From the NCBI GenBank assembly GCA_019683665.1, contig JADGIB010000180.1, positions 1 through 7,362 of the forward strand: a stretch of 7,362 bases of DNA. The letters run 5' to 3'. Within the stretch, counting starts at the first letter, position 1; every line of letters starts with the position of its first letter. Origin of the DNA: Solirubrobacteraceae bacterium (GTDB lineage Bacteria; Actinomycetota; Thermoleophilia; Solirubrobacterales; Solirubrobacteraceae). A program made the position numbers and the translations under genes. The notes beneath the pieces were generated by a model. That model made no database searches, had not been told where the DNA came from, and saw only the letters and a program-made list of their open reading frames with translations. This document shows positions 6,167 through 7,362 of the stretch, one piece after another.

Positions 6167-7255
6167 ATGCGCCGCCTGCTCGTCGCCCTCTGCGCCGCCG
6201 CGCTCCTCGCCCCCGCGTGCGCGTCCGCGCGGACCGTGCCCGAGGGGTTCTTCGGGGTGATGGCCGACGGCGTCCTCATGACCCGCGACGACGCCTCGTT
6301 CGCGCACGAGTTCCGGCTCATGAAGGCGTCCGGCGTCGAGACGATCCGCCCGGTCGTCTACTGGGCCGACATGCAGCCCGAGCGCGGCGGGCCGCTCATC
6401 ACGCTGTCGCTCGACCGCCTCATGGGCGAGGCGGCCCGCAACGGCCTGCGGGTCGTGCCGGTCGTCCTGCGCGCCCCGGCCTGGGCGCGGGTCGACCCGT
6501 CGAACTTCGCCTCCCCGCCCCGCGACCCGCAGGACTTCGCCGCCTACCTGCAGGCGCTCATCGCCCGCTACGGCCCGAACGGGACGTTCTGGGCCGAGAA
6601 CCCGGACGTGCCGAAGCGCCCGCAGCGCGTCTGGCAGGTCTGGAACGAGCCGAACCTGAACCGCTACTGGTCGTCGCCGAAGCCGTTCGCCCGCGACTTC
6701 GTCGCCCTCCAGCGCGCCGCCTACCGGGCGATCAAGGCGGCCGACCCGGGCGCGACCGTCGTCCTCGCCGGCTTCGGCAACGACTCCTGGAACGCGCTCG
6801 AGAAGGCCTACGACGCCGGCCTGAACGGGTCGATGTACGACGTCGCCGGGATGCACCCGTTCTCCGGGCGCGTCGCGAACGTCATGAAGATCGTCCGCCT
6901 GAACCGGCAGGTGATGAACCGCCACGGCGACGCCCGCAAGCCGATCATGATTACCGAGATCACCTGGCCGTCGGCGCTGGGGACCGAGGCGACGACGACG
7001 ACCGGCTTCGAGACGACCGAGGCCGGCCAGGCGCGCAAGCTCACCGAGGCCTACCGCGGCTTCATGCGCCGCCGCAAGGCGTGGCGGATCCAGAACGTCA
7101 TCTGGTCGACGTGGCTGACGTCGGACATGGGCTCGACGAACTCGTTCGACTGGTCCGGGCTGCGGCGGCTGAACCCGGCCGACCCGGCGGGCGAGCCGCT
7201 CGACAAGCCCGCGCTGGCGGCCTACCGGTCGCTCGCGCTCGCCGCGCAGCGCTGA
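6167..7255 (+). CDS. Secreted glycoside hydrolase, clan GH-A, PslG/GH39-like
   Basis: A 362-residue exported TIM-barrel hydrolase. Residues 1-21 are a signal peptide (MRR, hydrophobic core LLVALCAAALLAP, cleavage likely after ASA21); the Cys at 18 is not in a good lipobox, so a lipoprotein is unlikely. The mature part starts EGFFGVMADG. Catalytic marks: the acid/base E161 in WQVWNEPN (156-163) and the nucleophile E264 in IMITEITWP (260-268), both at the ends of strands as in clan GH-A retaining enzymes; also MHPFSGR at 229-235 and WSTWLTSD late in the barrel. Length and layout resemble PslG-type GH39 proteins, which cut their own exopolysaccharide within biosynthesis loci, but GH5 or another clan GH-A family is possible. 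ATG 6167 is the start that gives the signal peptide; the frame is open far upstream without features. It is transcribed divergently from the glycosyltransferase operon, consistent with trimming or releasing its product. Substrate unknown. Confidence 0.88.
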   Translation: MRRLLVALCAAALLAPACASARTVPEGFFGVMADGVLMTRDDASFAHEFRLMKASGVETIRPVVYWADMQPERGGPLITLSLDRLMGEAARNGLRVVPVVLRAPAWARVDPSNFASPPRDPQDFAAYLQALIARYGPNGTFWAENPDVPKRPQRVWQVWNEPNLNRYWSSPKPFARDFVALQRAAYRAIKAADPGATVVLAGFGNDSWNALEKAYDAGLNGSMYDVAGMHPFSGRVANVMKIVRLNRQVMNRHGDARKPIMITEITWPSALGTEATTTTGFETTEAGQARKLTEAYRGFMRRRKAWRIQNVIWSTWLTSDMGSTNSFDWSGLRRLNPADPAGEPLDKPALAAYRSLALAAQR

Positions 7256-7286
7256 CGCTCCTCTAGGGTCGCCCTCAGTGTCAGCG
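7250..7286 (+). terminator. Stem-loop after the hydrolase gene, possible terminator
   Basis: Arms CGCTGACGCT (7250-7259) and AGTGTCAGCG (7277-7286) pair over ten positions with one G-U. The 17-base loop contains a further small stem AGGG-TCG-CCCT (7265-7275). The left arm includes the TGA stop of the hydrolase gene. Only two T residues follow, so it is not a classic U-tailed terminator; high-GC actinomycetes often use such tailless hairpins. A regulatory hairpin is an alternative. Confidence 0.45.
7264..7269 (+). promoter_or_regulatory. Candidate -10 element, first TAGGGT copy
   Basis: TAGGGT sits in the loop of the hairpin at 7250-7286 and ends 8 bases before a GTG at 7278 that opens 25 codons. 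The spacing matches the other leaderless-type promoters here. It may simply be part of the hairpin loop. Confidence 0.25.
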
Positions 7287-7355
7287 TTCGGGTGCCGGGC
7301 GGTGACGTCCGATCGCTCGGGTTGGTTCTCGGGCTGGCGGCGGACTGACTCGTAG
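7278..7355 (+). CDS. Possible 25-codon ORF, unverified
   Basis: GTG at 7278 opens 25 codons (one Cys, two Trp, several Arg and Ser) ending at TAG 7353-7355. It would be leaderless from the TAGGGT box at 7264-7269, and its stop lies within the second TAGGGT box. Codon third positions are not strikingly G/C biased compared with the real genes, and the GTG lies in the right arm of the hairpin, so it may not be translated. If real, a leader-peptide role for the next gene is conceivable. Confidence 0.15.
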   Translation: MSAFGCRAVTSDRSGWFSGWRRTDS

Positions 7356-7358
7356 GGT
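7353..7358 (+). promoter_or_regulatory. Candidate -10 element for a gene starting just past the window
   Basis: A second TAGGGT, within TAGGGTCGC, ends 4 bases before the window edge. By analogy with the boxes before 1581, 6100 and 6167, a start codon would be expected about 8-10 bases after it, just beyond the window. No -35 is recognised. Confidence 0.35.
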
Positions 7359-7362
7359 CGCT

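Noticed and set aside
6215..6223. Lipobox around Cys18 of the hydrolase
   Set aside because: The residues before Cys are A-P-A, lacking the usual Leu at -3 and with Pro at -2; the ASA site after residue 21 is a better signal-peptidase I site.
6101..6925. Upstream extension of the GT4 frame over the hydrolase gene
   Set aside because: Antisense shadow with low-complexity translation; GT4 family sequence begins only at 6100.
1..7362. CRISPR array, tRNA, rRNA, insertion sequence or phage attachment site
   Set aside because: No regularly spaced repeats, cloverleaf, transposase motif or paired terminal repeats were seen.

Overview
The window is very GC-rich DNA (clearly above 70% by eye). Real coding frames end almost every codon in G or C, and several genes appear to be transcribed with little or no leader. 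This fits a high-GC actinomycete-type bacterium. The protein flavour (WbaZ-like GT4, a GT-C enzyme with a long hydrophilic tail, a PslG-like hydrolase) suggests Thermoleophilia/Solirubrobacterales, but that is an impression, not a demonstrated assignment.

Layout, left to right: (1) the 3' part of a membrane acyltransferase-3 gene (+, 1-1224), cut by the window edge. (2) A small membrane-anchored TPR protein (-, 1151-1576), overlapping the acyltransferase tail to tail. (3) A polyprenyl-phosphate sugar transferase of the DPM1 type (+, 1581-2276), starting 4 bases from the TPR gene in head-to-head orientation. (4) A 196-base gap, 2277-2472, which holds most of a decayed Erm/KsgA-type rRNA methyltransferase gene (-, about 2275-2528). 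(5) A tight minus-strand operon transcribed from 6100 down to 2473: GT4 glycosyltransferase, GT2 glycosyltransferase, GT-C membrane glycosyltransferase. (6) A 66-base divergent promoter region (6101-6166). (7) A secreted clan GH-A hydrolase resembling PslG/GH39 (+, 6167-7255). (8) A 107-base tail with a strong hairpin, two copies of a TAGGGTCGC motif and a possible 25-codon ORF.

The intact genes read as part of a cell-surface or exopolysaccharide locus. The GT4 and GT2 enzymes would build a glycan on the cytoplasmic side. The DPM1-like enzyme could load a sugar on polyprenyl phosphate, and the GT-C enzyme could transfer such a lipid-linked sugar outside the membrane. The acyltransferase could decorate the glycan and the secreted hydrolase could trim it. 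No flippase, polymerase or export gene is visible here, so the full pathway lies outside the window. I see no CRISPR array, tRNA, rRNA, insertion sequence or clearly new system. The least ordinary items are the methyltransferase remnant, the repeated leaderless-type promoter pattern, and the hairpin region after 7250.
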